Part shown: one piece after another, positions 45,010 through 54,385 of the stretch | Numbering within the stretch: position 1 is the first letter of the stretch | Layout: every line of letters starts with the position of its first letter | NCBI GenBank assembly: GCA_944323275.1 | Contig: CALUSA010000004.1 | Location: 1-55,201, forward strand | From: Candidatus Gastranaerophilales bacterium | Lineage (GTDB): Bacteria; Cyanobacteriota; Vampirovibrionia; Gastranaerophilales; Gastranaerophilaceae | DNA: 55,201 nt | Reading direction: 5' to 3' | Translations under genes and position numbers: made by a program | Notes under the pieces: model-generated | What the model was told of the DNA's origin: nothing | Database searches by the model: none | Seen by the model: the letters and a program-made list of their open reading frames with translations, nothing else

Positions 45010-45300
45010 CTATTTTTTGCAAGCTTTGCAATCAACAGCTTCTTTGAATTTTTTACCAGCTGAGAAAGCAGGAACTGTTTTAGCAGCAATTTTAATTTCT
45101 TTACCTGTTTGAGGATTGCGGCCTGTTCTTGCAGCTCTTTTTCTAGCTTCAAAAGTACCAAAGCCAACTAATGTAACTTTTTTACCTTTAGCAACTGTTT
45201 TTTCGATTGTTTCCATTAAAGCGTTAACAACTTCAGCTGCTTCTTTTTGAGTAACTTTAGCTTTTTTTGATACTTCTTGTACTAATTCTTCTTTGTTCAT
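45010..45300 (-). CDS. hup: HU-family DNA-binding protein with Cys-containing tail
   Basis: A 96-residue histone-like protein that bends DNA as a dimer. The family pattern is complete: MNKEELVQEVSKKAKVTQKEAAEVVNALMETI, VTLVGFGTFEARKRAARTGRNPQTGKEIKI (beta-arm with conserved RNPQTG) and VPAFSAGKKFKEAV. The C-terminal extension DCKACKK adds two Cys residues that are not typical of HU. A minus-strand promoter precedes it. Confidence 0.95.
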   Translation of the reverse strand: MNKEELVQEVSKKAKVTQKEAAEVVNALMETIEKTVAKGKKVTLVGFGTFEARKRAARTGRNPQTGKEIKIAAKTVPAFSAGKKFKEAVDCKACKK

Positions 45301-45336
45301 AGTGGTAAACCCCTTTTCTTAAAATGTACAATTCTT

Positions 45337-45364
45337 ATTATATAGAATTCTCGAATTATAGCAA
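45337..45364 (-). promoter_or_regulatory. Putative hup promoter
   Basis: On the minus strand, TTGCTA (45359-45364) and TATAAT (45337-45342) are separated by 16 bp. This lies 37 bp upstream of the hup start codon, whose Shine-Dalgarno-like AAGGGG is within the leader. Box quality is good at -10 and moderate at -35. Confidence 0.55.
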
Positions 45365-45546
45365 GTACTTTTTTTCCTCTATTTGTTGGTTTTTTTATTT
45401 TTCTTATGTTGTAAAGCCTTTATATCAGGCGAATAACAGGTAGTAAATTTGTTTTTTTCGGCAAATAAAGTATTTTAAAGGAGCTTTCATATAGTTTTGA
45501 CTGCAGTATAATACAGCATGCCGGACAGGGCATAATTAATCCGGTG

Positions 45547-47142
45547 TTATTTAGCGGCAACGGGCGTTTGAGCAGCTTTTTGCTTTTTGTACTTAACCTT
45601 TTTAAAAAGGAATATCAAAGGTACCAGCAATACAAGTAACAGCGCAAATATCTTAAAACAATCCATATAAGCCATAAGCGTTGACTGCTGTACAAGCTGT
45701 TTGTATGCCATTGTATTGGCTTTTATCTCGGCAAGGGCATGCCCGGACATCATTGCTATAGCTGATTGCATTGCACCGACCTTTTCTGTGAAACCTGTGT
45801 GCGAATATGTTAAATTTCGTATTAAATGAGTCTGGTGCACCTGGCTCATTCTGGAAACCATTGTGTTCACCGCAGAGGTGCCGATTGCGCCGCCAACGCT
45901 TTTGGCAAGGTTAAATACGCCTGTGGCGTTGGTCATCTGGTTGTTTTTTAAGGTAACAAAAGCCACTGTCATAAGCGGAATCATAAGCACAGAAAATGCA
46001 AATCCGCAGATAATGTTGGGTATAATAATATTTGACATGGAAATTTGCAGATTTAACGTGCCGAACATAAGGTTCGATACAGCAAGAACTATCAAACCGC
46101 CTGCCATAACCCATCTCTGGTCAACACGGTTGGCAAGTACTGCACAGGTGACAAGCCCAGCAAATGAACCGAAACCTCTAGGACTTATTGCCAGTCCGCT
46201 GAGCGTTGCTGTGTAACCCATTAGCTGTTGTAAAAATAAGGGCAGTATAGCAAGCGTTGAATAAAGCACAGCGCCGATTACAAAATGTAAAAATGTACCT
46301 ATCGCAAAGTTTTTATCTTTAAAAACTTTCAGGTTAACAATCGGTTCTTTTGCCATTAACTCTCTGACAATGAAGGCAATAAACGTAACACCGACAACTG
46401 CCGCCGACCATCTTACCCAGCGTGCGCCGAACCAGTCGCATTTTTGTCCGTTATCAAGTATCACCTGCAAAACAAAAAGCCAGATTATAAGAAAAATAAA
46501 ACCCCAGTAATCAACTTTGTTAACTTTGCCTTTACGTGCGTACGGCGGGTCTTCTATAAATTTTTTAATAAGCCATAATGAAATAAAACCTATTGGTACA
46601 TTTATAAGGAAAATCCAGTGCCATGAGTAGGTGTCCGTAATCCATCCGCCTAAAGTCGGACCGATAATAGGGGCAAAAATTACCCCGAAACCGAACACTG
46701 ACATAGCAACACCCCTGTCTTCAGGTTTAAATTCCTCCATCATAACAGCCTGTGCAATAGGCATAACAGCACCGCCGCCTATACCCTGTATTACACGGGC
46801 TACTATAAGCATAGCCATACTTGTTGCCATACCGCACATGGCTGACGATAGCGTAAACATCAGCGTGGATAAAAGCAGAAAATTCTTTCTGCCCATAAGC
46901 GTAGAAAACCACGCAGTAGACGGTATTATAACACCGTTAGCTACAAGGTAGCTTGTCAAAACCCAGGTGGATTCATCTCTTGTTGCTGAAAATGAACCGG
47001 CAATATGCGGCAGTGCTACGTTTGCGATGGACGAATCCAGCACAACCATAAATATTGTAAGCATTACTGCTCCTGCACTGAGCCACGGATTCTTTCCCGA
47101 GGTAGCATCCTCAATATTTGTTACTGCTGTTTCATTGCTCAT
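45547..47142 (-). CDS. emrB: EmrB/QacA-type (DHA2) 14-helix multidrug transporter
   Basis: A 531-residue major facilitator with 14 predicted helices. Motifs: LDSSIANVALPHIAG (motif D1-like), ARVIQGIGGGAVMPIAQAVM (motif C region) and GPTLGGWITDTYSWHWIFLINVPIG. It exports hydrophobic or cationic compounds with proton exchange. Its start is 6 bp after the emrA stop. Together with the adaptor and the divergent TolC-like protein it should form an EmrAB-TolC-type pump spanning both membranes. Confidence 0.93.
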   Translation of the reverse strand: MSNETAVTNIEDATSGKNPWLSAGAVMLTIFMVVLDSSIANVALPHIAGSFSATRDESTWVLTSYLVANGVIIPSTAWFSTLMGRKNFLLLSTLMFTLSSAMCGMATSMAMLIVARVIQGIGGGAVMPIAQAVMMEEFKPEDRGVAMSVFGFGVIFAPIIGPTLGGWITDTYSWHWIFLINVPIGFISLWLIKKFIEDPPYARKGKVNKVDYWGFIFLIIWLFVLQVILDNGQKCDWFGARWVRWSAAVVGVTFIAFIVRELMAKEPIVNLKVFKDKNFAIGTFLHFVIGAVLYSTLAILPLFLQQLMGYTATLSGLAISPRGFGSFAGLVTCAVLANRVDQRWVMAGGLIVLAVSNLMFGTLNLQISMSNIIIPNIICGFAFSVLMIPLMTVAFVTLKNNQMTNATGVFNLAKSVGGAIGTSAVNTMVSRMSQVHQTHLIRNLTYSHTGFTEKVGAMQSAIAMMSGHALAEIKANTMAYKQLVQQSTLMAYMDCFKIFALLLVLLVPLIFLFKKVKYKKQKAAQTPVAAK

Positions 47143-47148
47143 GTAAAA

Positions 47149-48219
47149 TTACTCTGCCTGTTGTGCGGTTTCTTGTTCTTGTTCCTGCGGGTCAACTTTT
47201 ATGTAAACTTTGGGCACAACACTCATGCCGGGTTCGATACTATAGTTTTGATATTCTTTATCGGTAAATACAATTTTTACCGGAACTCTCTGTACAACTT
47301 TTACATAGCTGCCTACGGCATTTTCAGGCGGGAACATACTTGTTTTTGCACCTGTGCTGGATTGGATTGAGTCAATCTTGCCCATAAGTTTTAAATGAGG
47401 ATATGCGTCTACTTTAATTCTGACAGGCTGTCCTATTTTCATTCCGTCAAGCTGGGTTTCTTTAAAGTTGGCAACCACCCATCTGTTATCAGGTACTATT
47501 GAAAACAGCGGTGCGCCTGCATTTATGTATGCGCCTTCTTCCGCAGAACGGTTTGTAATTTTTCCGTCCTCTGAGGCGTATATTTTTGTATAAGACAGTT
47601 CAAGCTCTGCCTGTTTCATTGCGGCTTCGAGTCTTTTTAATTCAGCATCGGCAACTTTGTTTTTTTCTTTTGAAAATACAGCCTGTTGTGCTGTTGCAAG
47701 GTTTGCTTTTGCAAGGTCATATTTGGATTTTGCTCTGTCATATTCCTGTTGGGATACGGCACCTTTTTCGTATAAATTTTTGTATCTGTCGTAGTCCTGT
47801 TGAGCCACTTTCATATCTGTTTCTGCTGCATTTTTGTCGACAACGGCTGATTTTTGTTTATACAGAGCCATTTCATAAGCGGCTTTAGCCTGCTCATATT
47901 TTACTTTATAATCTCTGTCGTCAATAACAAGCAGCAGGTCGCCTTTTTTTACATGCTGGTTATCATCTATGTATAATTTTTCAATAATACCGGTGATTTT
48001 CGGGCTTATTCTTATGATGTGACCTTCGACAAATGCATCGTCGGTTGTTTCAAATGTAGAAAAATACATCCATCCCAGCAAGCATAAAACGAGTATCACC
48101 AGCGAGGGAATTAAAAATCTTTTTTTAACAACTTTTTTTGTTTTCTTTTTGCGTTTCGGTTTGAGTTCTGTTTCGGCATTTGATGCCATAACTTCTTCTG
48201 TGTTATTGTTTTCTTCCAT
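47149..48219 (-). CDS. emrA: EmrA-type membrane fusion (adaptor) protein
   Basis: A 356-residue HlyD-family adaptor. It has an N-terminal basic cytoplasmic tail (KPKRKKKTKKVVKKR), one membrane helix (about 33-50), a lipoyl half-motif (GHIIRISPKITGIIEKLYIDDNQHVKKGDLLLVID) and a long coiled-coil hairpin (about 95-195). The second lipoyl half (YTKIYASEDGKITNRSAEEGAYINAG) and the beta-barrel domain follow. It bridges EmrB and the outer-membrane factor. Downstream of marR by 9 bp. Confidence 0.93.
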   Translation of the reverse strand: MEENNNTEEVMASNAETELKPKRKKKTKKVVKKRFLIPSLVILVLCLLGWMYFSTFETTDDAFVEGHIIRISPKITGIIEKLYIDDNQHVKKGDLLLVIDDRDYKVKYEQAKAAYEMALYKQKSAVVDKNAAETDMKVAQQDYDRYKNLYEKGAVSQQEYDRAKSKYDLAKANLATAQQAVFSKEKNKVADAELKRLEAAMKQAELELSYTKIYASEDGKITNRSAEEGAYINAGAPLFSIVPDNRWVVANFKETQLDGMKIGQPVRIKVDAYPHLKLMGKIDSIQSSTGAKTSMFPPENAVGSYVKVVQRVPVKIVFTDKEYQNYSIEPGMSVVPKVYIKVDPQEQEQETAQQAE

Positions 48220-48228
48220 ATTTACCTC

Positions 48229-48690
48229 TTAGATTTCTAAATCATATTCTTCTTTAAAATTTTCTCTTACTTTTCTCAAAAGCCTGACAAGGGTCATTAT
48301 TTCTTCATTGCTCAGACCTCTGTACTGCACTTCTGAAAATTTTTCTTTTAACGGTTTCGCTGTTTCAGCTTTTTCAAGCCCTTTAGGAGTAATAAATACT
48401 TTTAAAATACGTCTGTTATTTGCATCTTTTTCACGTCTGATAAAGCCTTTACCCTCTAAAATATCAATCATTCTTGTTATATTAGGTCTGTCCTTGCCAA
48501 GTAAATTAGCTATCTGGGTTTGATACAATCCATCTTTTAGTGTAAGAAGGATTAATATACTGAATTGTTCTTTAGTGATATCATCAAGCCCGTTGAGTTT
48601 GAGGCTTTTTTGTCCTGCCGCCCTGTAAGCGGAAGACGTTAAACCTATTTCCAACCCCAAATTAATTTCCGTATTATCAATCTCTCTCAA
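48229..48690 (-). CDS. MarR-family transcriptional regulator
   Basis: A 153-residue winged-helix dimer. The HTH (about 60-85, TQIANLLGKDRPNITRMIDILEGKGFIRR) and wing (KDANNRRILKVFITPKGLEKAE) are typical. No ATG occurs until residue about 74, so the TTG at 48690 is the likely start, with a weak ribosome-binding site. It should repress emrAB and the divergent TolC-like gene through the palindrome at 48708-48740, and respond to pump substrates. It is first in a marR-emrA-emrB operon. Confidence 0.85.
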   Translation of the reverse strand: MREIDNTEINLGLEIGLTSSAYRAAGQKSLKLNGLDDITKEQFSILILLTLKDGLYQTQIANLLGKDRPNITRMIDILEGKGFIRREKDANNRRILKVFITPKGLEKAETAKPLKEKFSEVQYRGLSNEEIMTLVRLLRKVRENFKEEYDLEI

Positions 48691-48707
48691 AGTCTAATCT
48701 TTCTAAA

Positions 48708-48740
48708 ATGTTATTAATACAACAATTAGTATTGTAACAT
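48708..48740. promoter_or_regulatory. Putative MarR operator
   Basis: A nested imperfect palindrome: outer arms ATGTTA / TAACAT and inner arms AATAC / GTATT around AACAATTA. It lies midway in the 90-bp gap between the divergent MarR and TolC-like genes, which suits autoregulation and control of the pump. Confidence 0.6.
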
Positions 48741-48780
48741 AACAAATTAAAAAAAAACAAGTAAAAAGAAAGAGGCGCAA

Positions 48781-50148
48781 ATGAAAGCTAAAAATGTTGC
48801 AAAAACAATAATTGTGCTGGTCTTTTTGCTGTTTCCGCAGTCGGCTTTTTCACAACAGGAACCCGTCAAAACAGGGGTACGGGCATACAATGTTAACATT
48901 AACTGGTGGAGAAATTTTTCAGACCCTTATTTGCAAGAATATATTTACAGAGCACTCGAAAAGAACCATGACCTGAAACGGCAGAATTATATAACGGAAC
49001 AATATCGTCAAACAATAAAAACAGTAATGTCTGACGAATTGCCTTCTTTAACATTATCACCGGCTTTTGCCCGTATAAAAACCGCACGACAGCAGATTTT
49101 TGACGTAGAAACCGCAACGCTCAGAACAAACAATTATGCTATCCCTCTGGCGGCATACTATGAGGCGGATATATTTTTAAAAAACCATGACAAAACCGCA
49201 GCGGCAAAAAAAGAGTACGATTCTTATAAATACAAAGAAAAAGCTGCGGATATCACACTAGCCGCTGATGTCGCAGCGGTTTATATAAATATTTTAAAAC
49301 TTGATAAAACAATAAAAACTCAGCAAAAGATTACAAATATCAGGCAAAAAATAAAAGACCTTACGCAGGAACGTTATAAAATGGGGTTGGCTTCTTTGTA
49401 TGATGTAACATACACCGACAAGCTGCACACACAGGCGCAGATTGAGCTTAATGATTTAAAAAAAGACAGAAGTCTGCTTTTACACCGTATGGAGGTTCTT
49501 ACTGATACCGCTTTTGCTCAAAGCGGACAATTTTTGTGCGGTGACTTTGACAAAATTGAGTACACTGCCAAAATACCCGATTATATTTCTTCAGAAGTTG
49601 TCATACAGCGTCCTGATTTGATGAAAGCGGAAGCAGAGCTTCAAAAAGCTAAAATAGATGTAAAGGTTGCACGCAAAGAGTTTTTGCCCTCAATTCAAAT
49701 TTTTGGCGTTGCCGGATATAATTCGCTTTTATTAAAAAATCTTTTTAACTGGGAAAATATTTTCGCCTTAATTGCAGCTGCTGCAATGCAAAAGATTTTT
49801 ACCGGCGGATATTTGACCGCTAATTTGCAAAAGAAAAAGCTCGTCTATTTCGAACTTTTTGAAGCTTACAAACAGACTGATTTGATTGCCATACAGGAAA
49901 TTAATGATGCATTATGCAAAATAAAACACGACACACAAAAAGATTCTGACAATTTGAAAAAACTTCAGCTCGAAGCCTCTAATTTTAACCTGATACAAGA
50001 GCGATACAAAGCGGGTATTGAGTCATATTTAAATCTTATTCAATATGAAGAAAACCTTATGAGTCTGCAAAAAGAAAAGGACGATTCAAAAGCACAAAGG
50101 CTTGTAGATTGCATAAGTCTTTACAAAGCAGCAGGGGCAAAGCTTTGA
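48781..50148 (+). CDS. TolC/NodT-like outer-membrane efflux protein
   Basis: A 455-residue outer-membrane factor with a signal peptide (cleavage near AFS-Q). The start motif NINWWRNFSDPYLQEYIYRALEKNHDLK resembles the 'WW..F.D..L..L...AL..N' pattern of the NodT group. Two homologous repeats with coiled-coil helices follow. The second includes RPDLMKAEAELQKAKIDVKVARKEFLPSIQIFGVAGY. It lacks the usual lipobox Cys. A GAGG ribosome-binding site precedes the ATG. It is divergent from the marR-emrAB operon and probably its outer-membrane partner. Confidence 0.88.
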   Translation: MKAKNVAKTIIVLVFLLFPQSAFSQQEPVKTGVRAYNVNINWWRNFSDPYLQEYIYRALEKNHDLKRQNYITEQYRQTIKTVMSDELPSLTLSPAFARIKTARQQIFDVETATLRTNNYAIPLAAYYEADIFLKNHDKTAAAKKEYDSYKYKEKAADITLAADVAAVYINILKLDKTIKTQQKITNIRQKIKDLTQERYKMGLASLYDVTYTDKLHTQAQIELNDLKKDRSLLLHRMEVLTDTAFAQSGQFLCGDFDKIEYTAKIPDYISSEVVIQRPDLMKAEAELQKAKIDVKVARKEFLPSIQIFGVAGYNSLLLKNLFNWENIFALIAAAAMQKIFTGGYLTANLQKKKLVYFELFEAYKQTDLIAIQEINDALCKIKHDTQKDSDNLKKLQLEASNFNLIQERYKAGIESYLNLIQYEENLMSLQKEKDDSKAQRLVDCISLYKAAGAKL

Positions 50149-50427
50149 CGGCTTTTTAAAATTTAACAGCCTTTTTTTCAAATAAAAGCCTTGTACATAC
50201 AACCGGTACAACTGAGCCTGTTATTACTTTAGCCGGAAAAGTCTATAGCAGGTTCTTTTTCAATATCATCGTTATCAGCAGAACCGCACCTGCTTGAGGA
50301 AAATTTATTTTTATCTTATTTAAAGCGTTGAAAAATATCATTATTAAGATTGATTAAGATTTGTTATGCCACTGGCAAAAAAAATTTTTATAGTTTTTTA
50401 ACCAACTATAAAAATGGAGGTTTTATA

Positions 50428-50667
50428 ATGAATGGTATTAATTTTAAAGGACAAGTGTTTCTTGCCGGCAGCACGAAAAATTTATCCCCTAAAAATGAAG
50501 TAAAAGAAATCCAAAAATTTGCAACAAAAAATGATTGTGATGTTATGGTTTATAACAGGGATTATTATATTAACGGAGCAGGTATTTATCAAGCGTTTTT
50601 GGTAAAAGAAGATAAGCATACAGGTCAAAACCTTGTTGTTGAAAAAACTTTTAATTTTCAAAAATAA
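50428..50667 (+). CDS. Small protein with early INFKGQV motif
   Basis: A GGAGG Shine-Dalgarno fixes the start at 50428, giving 79 residues. Upstream in-frame codons (to 50350) lack one. The N-terminus is MNGINFKGQVFLAGS, with the early N-F-K-G motif as in other window proteins. The rest is a small alpha/beta-like soluble domain (EVKEIQKFATKNDCDVMVYNRDYY...FLVKEDKHTGQNLVVEKTFNF). The family is unknown. It is followed by a bidirectional terminator. Confidence 0.78.
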   Translation: MNGINFKGQVFLAGSTKNLSPKNEVKEIQKFATKNDCDVMVYNRDYYINGAGIYQAFLVKEDKHTGQNLVVEKTFNFQK

Positions 50668-50708
50668 AACTCGTGAAAAGCAGGATTTAATATTAATTTA
50701 TATAAAAT

Positions 50709-50742
50709 AAAAAAGGAAATAACCAAAGTTATTTCCTTTTTT
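50709..50742. terminator. Bidirectional intrinsic terminator
   Basis: AAAAAAGGAAATAAC / GTTATTTCCTTTTTT with a 4-nt CAAA loop. It is immediately followed by ATGGTGGAGTAT, a partial match to the 3' end of the tRNA-Val at the right end of the window. Confidence 0.9.
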
Positions 50743-50825
50743 ATGGTGGAGTATTTAGTCAGTGTAGTATTTTTCTATATTTCAACATATAATAAATAAG
50801 TTATTAAGATACAGTAAGTAAAAAG

Positions 50826-53800
50826 ATGTCGTCAACTTTAAAAAAAATTAGTTCTCCATTTGCAACAGGAGGAGGTGGGATAGACTTTGAACATGATGTT
50901 CAAAGTGCATTTGTAACGCTCATGTTGGCTAATGGCGTATTTCACCACCTCGGACAGCACCCTATCCGCCAAATAGATTTGCAGGCAAAATATCGAGGCT
51001 ATAATACAGACGACATAGTAGTTTATTGTGCTGATGAAAATGGACGTAATCAGAGAAAAATGATTGCGCAAATAAAACATAAGATACAAGTTTTAAAGAC
51101 AGATGAAAAATTTAAGAATACAATAATTGCAGCTTGGGCGGATTACAATAATCCAAAATTGTTTGATAAAAATAAAGATATAATAGCACTCATAACCGGA
51201 CTATTGCCGGAAACAGAAACAAATGTGGTTAGAGGACTTTTAGAAAATGCAAGAGCAGCAAAAGATTTTGAAGATTTTAATGCTAGATTAAAAACTAATG
51301 GTTTATATGTTAAAAGACAGCAAGAAAAATTTCAGGTCTTTAAGTCAATAATAAATGATGCAAAGACAGATAACCAAATCAATGATAAAGAAATATATGA
51401 GTTTTTAAAAGTTTTGCATCTGTTTATTTATGATTTAGATGTGAAAGGGATTACTCTATCCTTGCTAAAAAGCGTTATAGAACAACATTCACCGCAAAAT
51501 TCCGGTTCTGTATGGGCGCAAATTCAAAGCTATGTCAGAGATGTAGATAAATCCGCAGGTTGCATAACTTTAGATTGTATTCCGGATGATATTAAATCAT
51601 ATTTTAAAAATCAAAAAGCATTTGAAATTCCTGATAAATATGTGTTTAAACAAGAACAGCTATCAAAACAATTAGTTATCTCTAATTATGCACATGAATT
51701 AGCTCAAGCCTTTTTGATTGGAAGTTGGAACGAAAATAAAGGCGCAGATAAACAAGCGATTTCTTTAATTGTGAAAAAAGATTATTCGGCTTGGATTCCC
51801 AAAATGAGGGAAATCATCCAATTCCCAAATTCACCTTTGCAGCTGAAAAATGGTATTTGGAGTATAAAAGACAGATTACAGTTTTTTTATCAAGTAAAAA
51901 ATATGATATTTGATGAAGATCTTGATACATTAAAGTCTATGGCCGCTATTGTTTTAAAAGAGAAAGATCCTCAGTTTGAACTGGAGTCTGATCAACGATA
52001 TGCCGCCCAAATATATGGAAAAGTTATGGAGTATTCTTCCAATATAAGAGCAGGAATTGTTGAGGGATTAGCAATAATAGGAAGTCACGCAGAAGATATT
52101 ACTTATTGTTCTAAATATAAACCTGAAAATACAATTTATTCATTGTTAGAGGATGTTTTTAAAGATGCGGACTGGCAAATTTGGGCAGGCTTAAACCAGC
52201 AGTTACCATTGTTGTTTGAAGCCTCACCTAAAAAAATGCTTGAAAATATAGAATATGAATTAAGCAAGAAAAACAATGTTTTTTGTGAATTATTTAAACA
52301 GGAAGGCACCGGGATTTTGGGGGGATGTTGTTATATTACAGGTATTTTATGGGGGCTTGAAAGGCTTGCCTGGAGTTCTGAATTTTTACCTCGCATTACT
52401 CTTATTCTTGGAGAATTAGCAAGTATTGATCCCGGCGGGAATTGGGGAAATCGTCCGGCGAATAGTCTTAGTGATATCTTTTTACCCTGGCATCCGCAAA
52501 CAACAGCAACAGTACAACAAAGAATAACGGCAATTAAAGCTCTTAATATAGAATTTCCTGATATAGCTTGGCATTTATTAATTGCATTGCTTCCTATGCA
52601 GCATCAAACAACTTGTGGCACCGCAAAACCTGTATATAGAAACTATGTTCCACAAGAGTGGAAAGTCAAAGTTTTGCAAAAAGATTATGTTCAGCAGGTT
52701 TTGGTCTACTCTAATCTTCTTGTTGATAAAGCTAATGGTGATATAAATAAAATCAAAGAACTTTTAAAATATATAAATAATTTACCTTTGGATAGTTTAA
52801 ACAAGTATTTGGATATTCTTGATTCAAAATTTGTTCTGACTATAGAAGAAAACAAACGCACCTTGTTATGGGAAGATTTGAAAAGTTTAATTTCCAGACA
52901 TAAACATTTTTGCAATTCAGATTGGGCAATGAAAGGTGAAAAGTTAGGTAGACTGGAAGAGATTGCAAACAAACTTGCACCTGAAAATCTGATAGATAAA
53001 TATTCTCGACTTTTTGAACGTTCTGTCTTTGAGGAATTTGAAGAGCCGTATATCGAAAACAAATTATTTGACTATAAGGCAACAGAAAAAAAAGTAGAAG
53101 CAGTAAGACTGGAAGCTTTAAAAAATATACTGACAGAATATGATTTTGAAACTGCAATTAATAAACTACTAAACAAAGTACAAGACAGCTATATACTTGG
53201 TGGTGTTTTAGGAAAAATAGAAGATCCCTCTTATGACAAATATATTATACCCAAATTTTTAAATGACAAAACTTTTAAGATAAGACAATTTACATCATCA
53301 TATGTATCAGGAAAATTCTCTGTATCCGGTTGGCAATGGGTAGATAATATATCGTTTACCGACTGGTCAAATAAAGAAATTTCAACATTTTATACTTATT
53401 TGCCGTTTGACATAGAGATTTGGGAAAGAGTTTCTTCTATATCAAAACCTGTAGAAAATTTGTACTGGAAAACTGTTGTGATTCATACATTCGGGCATCG
53501 AAATATTGATACGATTATAGATAAAATGATTAAATATAAAAGACCAATAGATTTAATTAATGCAATAAGTTCGGCATTGTATATGAAAAAAAATGTTGAA
53601 CCAGATAAAATCATTTGTGCTTTGAATATGTATTTAGAAAGCAAAAAAGAGCAAAGTTCCAGTGATTGCTATTATATAACAAGGCTGATAAAACAATTAC
53701 AATCTGATAATTCTGTATTAGAGGATGATTTACTTTCAATTGAAATAAAATATTTTCGCCTATTAAATAATGAAAATGGGGTTAAACCTGTTACTGTTAA

Positions 53801-54374
53801 CAGAAAGTTATGCGATGATGCTGAATTTTTCTGTGAATGCATACAGCTAGCTTATAAATCAGACAAAGAAGATAAACGAAAAAAAACATTGTCTAAACAA
53901 GATGAATCAATGGCAAAACTTGCTTGGGAAATTTTACGCCAATGGAAAATTCCCCCCGGATCCAATACTAATGGTGAATTTGATGAACAAGCTTTTGAAA
54001 ACTGGTACCAAAAAGCTGTTAAAATTTGTACAGAATCTGGTCATCTGGATGTATGTTTATTAACTATTGGCAGTGTTTTGTTTTACACACCGAAAGATAA
54101 ATCAGGATTATTTATAAATAAAGAAGTTGCTAATATACTAAATAAAAAGGAAAATGAGCTTTTAAGAAGGGCTTATCGGTCAGAATGCATTAATTCGAGA
54201 GGTGTGCATTTTTTTGACAAAACGGCGAAACAAGAAAAAGAACTTGCTGAAAAATATACAAAGCAAGCTCAAAGTGCAGAAAGTGAAGGTTATGTTAGGC
54301 TGTCCGGTATTTTAAAAGAACTGGCTGAAAGCTATGAAGAAGAAGCAAAAAGAATATTAGAAAAGCCTTATTAA
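50826..54374 (+). CDS. Giant PD-(D/E)XK-like nuclease-domain protein, putative anti-phage effector
   Basis: A 1182-residue soluble protein. The N-terminus has the layout of Cap4/DUF4297-type dsDNA nuclease domains: GGGGIDFEHDVQSAFV with E22, then QAKYRGYNTDDIVVYC with D62/D63, then AQIKHK with the Q82-x-K84 motif. I see no Walker A, so it is not an obvious STAND/NACHT protein. Residues about 535-560 carry a striking block, DPGGNWGNRPANS followed by LPWHPQT, and about 580-600 LLPMQHQT, that I recall from large unannotated bacterial proteins. The rest looks helical and repeat-like (possibly TPR/HEAT). It stands alone with a weak Shine-Dalgarno, is AT-richer than its neighbours by eye, and lies beside a tRNA-linked insertion site. 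The defence role is an inference. Confidence 0.65.
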   Translation: MSSTLKKISSPFATGGGGIDFEHDVQSAFVTLMLANGVFHHLGQHPIRQIDLQAKYRGYNTDDIVVYCADENGRNQRKMIAQIKHKIQVLKTDEKFKNTIIAAWADYNNPKLFDKNKDIIALITGLLPETETNVVRGLLENARAAKDFEDFNARLKTNGLYVKRQQEKFQVFKSIINDAKTDNQINDKEIYEFLKVLHLFIYDLDVKGITLSLLKSVIEQHSPQNSGSVWAQIQSYVRDVDKSAGCITLDCIPDDIKSYFKNQKAFEIPDKYVFKQEQLSKQLVISNYAHELAQAFLIGSWNENKGADKQAISLIVKKDYSAWIPKMREIIQFPNSPLQLKNGIWSIKDRLQFFYQVKNMIFDEDLDTLKSMAAIVLKEKDPQFELESDQRYAAQIYGKVMEYSSNIRAGIVEGLAIIGSHAEDITYCSKYKPENTIYSLLEDVFKDADWQIWAGLNQQLPLLFEASPKKMLENIEYELSKKNNVFCELFKQEGTGILGGCCYITGILWGLERLAWSSEFLPRITLILGELASIDPGGNWGNRPANSLSDIFLPWHPQTTATVQQRITAIKALNIEFPDIAWHLLIALLPMQHQTTCGTAKPVYRNYVPQEWKVKVLQKDYVQQVLVYSNLLVDKANGDINKIKELLKYINNLPLDSLNKYLDILDSKFVLTIEENKRTLLWEDLKSLISRHKHFCNSDWAMKGEKLGRLEEIANKLAPENLIDKYSRLFERSVFEEFEEPYIENKLFDYKATEKKVEAVRLEALKNILTEYDFETAINKLLNKVQDSYILGGVLGKIEDPSYDKYIIPKFLNDKTFKIRQFTSSYVSGKFSVSGWQWVDNISFTDWSNKEISTFYTYLPFDIEIWERVSSISKPVENLYWKTVVIHTFGHRNIDTIIDKMIKYKRPIDLINAISSALYMKKNVEPDKIICALNMYLESKKEQSSSDCYYITRLIKQLQSDNSVLEDDLLSIEIKYFRLLNNENGVKPVTVNRKLCDDAEFFCECIQLAYKSDKEDKRKKTLSKQDESMAKLAWEILRQWKIPPGSNTNGEFDEQAFENWYQKAVKICTESGHLDVCLLTIGSVLFYTPKDKSGLFINKEVANILNKKENELLRRAYRSECINSRGVHFFDKTAKQEKELAEKYTKQAQSAESEGYVRLSGILKELAESYEEEAKRILEKPY

Positions 54375-54385
54375 TAATATTTTAA

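Noticed and set aside
45485-45545. Possible fifth copy of the dispersed repeat, from TTCATATAGT and GCCGGAC
   Set aside because: The two matching fragments are in opposite orientations relative to the repeat and separated by unrelated sequence, so the match is likely chance.
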